From positions 1 to 6,404 of the forward strand of contig CAKSEI010000089.1 in the NCBI GenBank assembly GCA_934446285.1: DNA of 6,404 nucleotides. Direction: 5' to 3'. Source of the DNA: an uncultured Eubacteriales bacterium. Its GTDB lineage: Bacteria > Bacillota > Clostridia > Oscillospirales > CAG-272. Below, piece by piece: positions 5,117 through 6,404 of the stretch. The notes under the pieces are model-generated. The model did no database searches. It was not told where the DNA came from and saw only the letters and a program-made list of their open reading frames with translations. Made by a program: the position numbers and the translations under genes. How positions within the stretch are numbered: the stretch's first letter is position 1; every line of letters begins with the position of its first letter.

Positions 5117-5704
5117 ATGAACCATCAGGAAGATAAACGCGGGCAATTCAATGTTTCCCGCCTTAAGGAGAAGCTCGGCGGCTTTTTCGGGAGATTTAAA
5201 GGAACGGGCGCTTTTATTTCAAAGAATAAAAAGAATATCATAGTCTGCGCGTCAGTTCTCGCAGTATGCGGCGCGGTATATCTCAATTATTATATTTTTC
5301 ACGAGCCCGAGGTCTCACCCGCAGCCCCTGCGGAAAACACCGGAACGGATGCAGGTGACGACTACTTCAGCAGCGCAGTGATATCAAGGCAAAAGGCGCG
5401 CGATGAGGCTATGGACGTCCTAAAGCAGGTCGCCGACAGCACGGATGCACTTGAGGAGGTCAAGAACGAGGCATACAGCGGTATAAATTCGATAGCAAAG
5501 GAAATAGAGTGCGAGTCTAATATCGAGCAGCTCATAATATCAAAGGGTTTTGAGCAGTGTCTTGCCGTTGTAAATGAGGGCAGTGCGAGCATTATAGTCA
5601 AGAGCGACGGGCTGCTCGCAAACGAAATAGCACAGATAAAGGAGATAGTGTATCTGCAGGCGGGCATACTTCCGAAGGACATAAAGATAATCGAAAAATC
5701 ATAA
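5117..5704 (+). CDS. spoIIIAH: SpoIIIAH, stage III sporulation protein
   Basis: SpoIIIAH is the mother-cell partner of forespore SpoIIQ; their extracellular domains meet across the intermembrane space and help form the channel. The product is 195 residues (218 in B. subtilis): a basic cytosolic N-terminus, one membrane helix (about residues 41-60, ending in the typical YLNY), a low-complexity linker rich in Ala, Pro and Glu, then from about residue 83 the domain starting with YFSSAVISRQKARDEA, a long helical stretch, and the ring-building region with CLAVV, ASIIVKSDGLL and the closing LPKDIKIIE. This matches the family well throughout. AGGAGG (5104-5109) lies 7 bases before the ATG and is the strongest ribosome site in the operon. 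It is separated from spoIIIAG by 55 bases, unlike the other overlapping or closely spaced genes, which may allow a separate expression level. Confidence 0.95.
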   Translation: MNHQEDKRGQFNVSRLKEKLGGFFGRFKGTGAFISKNKKNIIVCASVLAVCGAVYLNYYIFHEPEVSPAAPAENTGTDAGDDYFSSAVISRQKARDEAMDVLKQVADSTDALEEVKNEAYSGINSIAKEIECESNIEQLIISKGFEQCLAVVNEGSASIIVKSDGLLANEIAQIKEIVYLQAGILPKDIKIIEKS

Positions 5705-5741
5705 TAATAAACCGTATCGGAAAATCCGATACGGTTTATTA
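5705..5741. terminator. Bidirectional hairpin terminator between convergent genes
   Basis: Bases 5705-5721 pair perfectly with 5725-5741 (17 bp, with GTATCGG against CCGATAC at the core) around an AAA loop. The hairpin begins directly after the spoIIIAH stop and ends 16 bases before the stop of the convergent zinc-ribbon gene. AT-rich outer arms supply U-rich runs in the transcript in either direction, and TTATTATTATGATTTTT follows on the minus strand, so it can serve both operons. Confidence 0.85.
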
Positions 5742-5757
5742 ACATTTATCATGTATT

Positions 5758-6306
5758 TTATTTGGAGCAATTCGGGCAGCTGCCGTCGTCGTTCAGGGGG
5801 GAGCCGCAGTTCATGCAGAAGTGCGGTTTGTTTTCCGTCTGAGCCGAGGGTGCGGCAGGAGCGGCGGGAGTCTCCGGCTTCTGTATTGCATTTGCTATAT
5901 TCTTTCGCACGGAAGATAAATCGGGAGTGCTGAAGACGTCGGATGTGCTTGCGCTCTCATTATTATTTTTCAGCTTATTGTTTATTTCTATCACGTTCTT
6001 AACGAGGATCACCGTCATCATGAGCAGCTCGTATACGAGCCTTATTGCGATAGGTCCTAATATCATTAAGAGCAGTCCGAGACCGCCGAGCCATACGCCG
6101 AAAGAGGTCCTGAAGAGCAGGAAAAATCCCGAGATAATGACATATGAAGTGAGGAAGATGTAGAGAGCCTGGATAAGCTTCTCGACTATGAGATACTTGA
6201 AGTTGCAGGTATCGTGGATAAATTTGCCGAAGCTGTTCAGCTTTTCGCGCTTTTTACCGGGTACGATAAAGATAAACGCGAGAACGGTTGCAACGATTGC
6301 AAGCAC
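5758..6306 (-). CDS. DUF4282-like membrane protein with C-terminal zinc ribbon
   Basis: The product is 182 residues. It has an N-terminal membrane helix (about 1-17) followed by GKKREK, then a domain with hydrophobic segments around 45-65 and 70-103 containing GLGLLLMILGPIAIRLVYEL and ending VIEINNKLKN, the pattern I associate with DUF4282. A disordered Ala/Pro/Ser-rich linker leads to a zinc ribbon with Cys 164, 167, 177 and 180 (CMNC and CPNC). The function is unknown. It starts with GTG at 6306, with AAGGA (within plus-strand 6316-6321) about 9 bases upstream; an in-frame stop at 6325-6327 prevents a much longer start. It converges on spoIIIAH, sharing the hairpin terminator, and is not part of the sporulation operon. 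Family assignment is from memory of related clostridial proteins and is moderately sure. Confidence 0.82.
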   Translation of the reverse strand: MLAIVATVLAFIFIVPGKKREKLNSFGKFIHDTCNFKYLIVEKLIQALYIFLTSYVIISGFFLLFRTSFGVWLGGLGLLLMILGPIAIRLVYELLMMTVILVKNVIEINNKLKNNNESASTSDVFSTPDLSSVRKNIANAIQKPETPAAPAAPSAQTENKPHFCMNCGSPLNDDGSCPNCSK

Positions 6307-6353
6307 AATTTTTGCGTCCTTTTGTCAATGGCGTGAGGCATTTTTATCCGAAA

Positions 6354-6404
6354 TTATTTCTCGGTGCGGGCAAAGCTCGCGAAGTCTACCGACGCTGCCC
6401 CCGC
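6354..6404 (-). CDS. Possible 3' end of an upstream gene (partial)
   Basis: On the minus strand one frame is open from the window edge for 16 codons, ending SFARTEK and a TAA stop (6354-6356). Twelve of the sixteen codons end in G or C, which fits coding use. It would end 47 bases before the zinc-ribbon gene, a reasonable operon distance. The fragment is too short to name, and chance is a real alternative. Confidence 0.28.
   Translation of the reverse strand, partial: AGAASVDFASFARTEK

Noticed and set aside
5751..6163. Plus-strand open frames opposite the zinc-ribbon gene
   Set aside because: The minus-strand product has clear membrane segments and a zinc ribbon; the plus-strand frames are its shadows.

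Overview
The window comes from an endospore-forming Firmicute, most likely an anaerobic member of the Clostridia. The main evidence is a complete spoIIIA operon (spoIIIAA to spoIIIAH). Strong AGGAG-type ribosome sites, frequent ATA codons and unusually cysteine-rich proteins fit that picture. The genus cannot be told from the sequence.

Layout. Bases 1-1357 hold two minus-strand genes: a VTC-type polyphosphate polymerase-domain protein, followed 19 bases later by a DUF4956 membrane protein whose last few residues are cut off by the window edge. A 114-base divergent intergenic region (1358-1471) carries possible promoters in both directions. Bases 1472-5704 hold the eight spoIIIA genes on the plus strand. 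They are packed tightly, with overlaps at A/B, C/D, D/E, E/F and probably F/G, and one real gap (55 bases) before spoIIIAH. A perfect 17-bp hairpin just after spoIIIAH separates the operon from a convergent minus-strand gene for a DUF4282-like membrane protein with a C-terminal zinc ribbon (5758-6306). The last ~50 bases may hold the 3' end of another minus-strand gene. No stretch longer than 300 bases lacks a gene, and I saw no RNA genes, mobile elements, CRISPR arrays or long repeats.

How the genes work together. In known spore formers the SpoIIIA proteins are made in the mother cell under sigma-E. They build a secretion-like complex in the outer forespore membrane that joins forespore SpoIIQ and keeps the forespore active after engulfment. 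SpoIIIAA is the cytosolic ATPase, AB resembles a type II secretion platform protein, AC/AD/AE are membrane subunits, and AF/AG/AH have ring-building domains in the intermembrane space.

Points of most interest: (i) spoIIIAG has no ATG, GTG or TTG that would include its membrane anchor, but an ACG sits at the position expected for the start, behind a strong ribosome site; (ii) SpoIIIAG is reduced to a bare ring-building fold, without the large insertion of the Bacillus protein; (iii) the apparent signal peptide of SpoIIIAE is encoded in another frame inside the 3' end of spoIIIAD; (iv) SpoIIIAA is divergent around Walker B and has a tight cysteine cluster.
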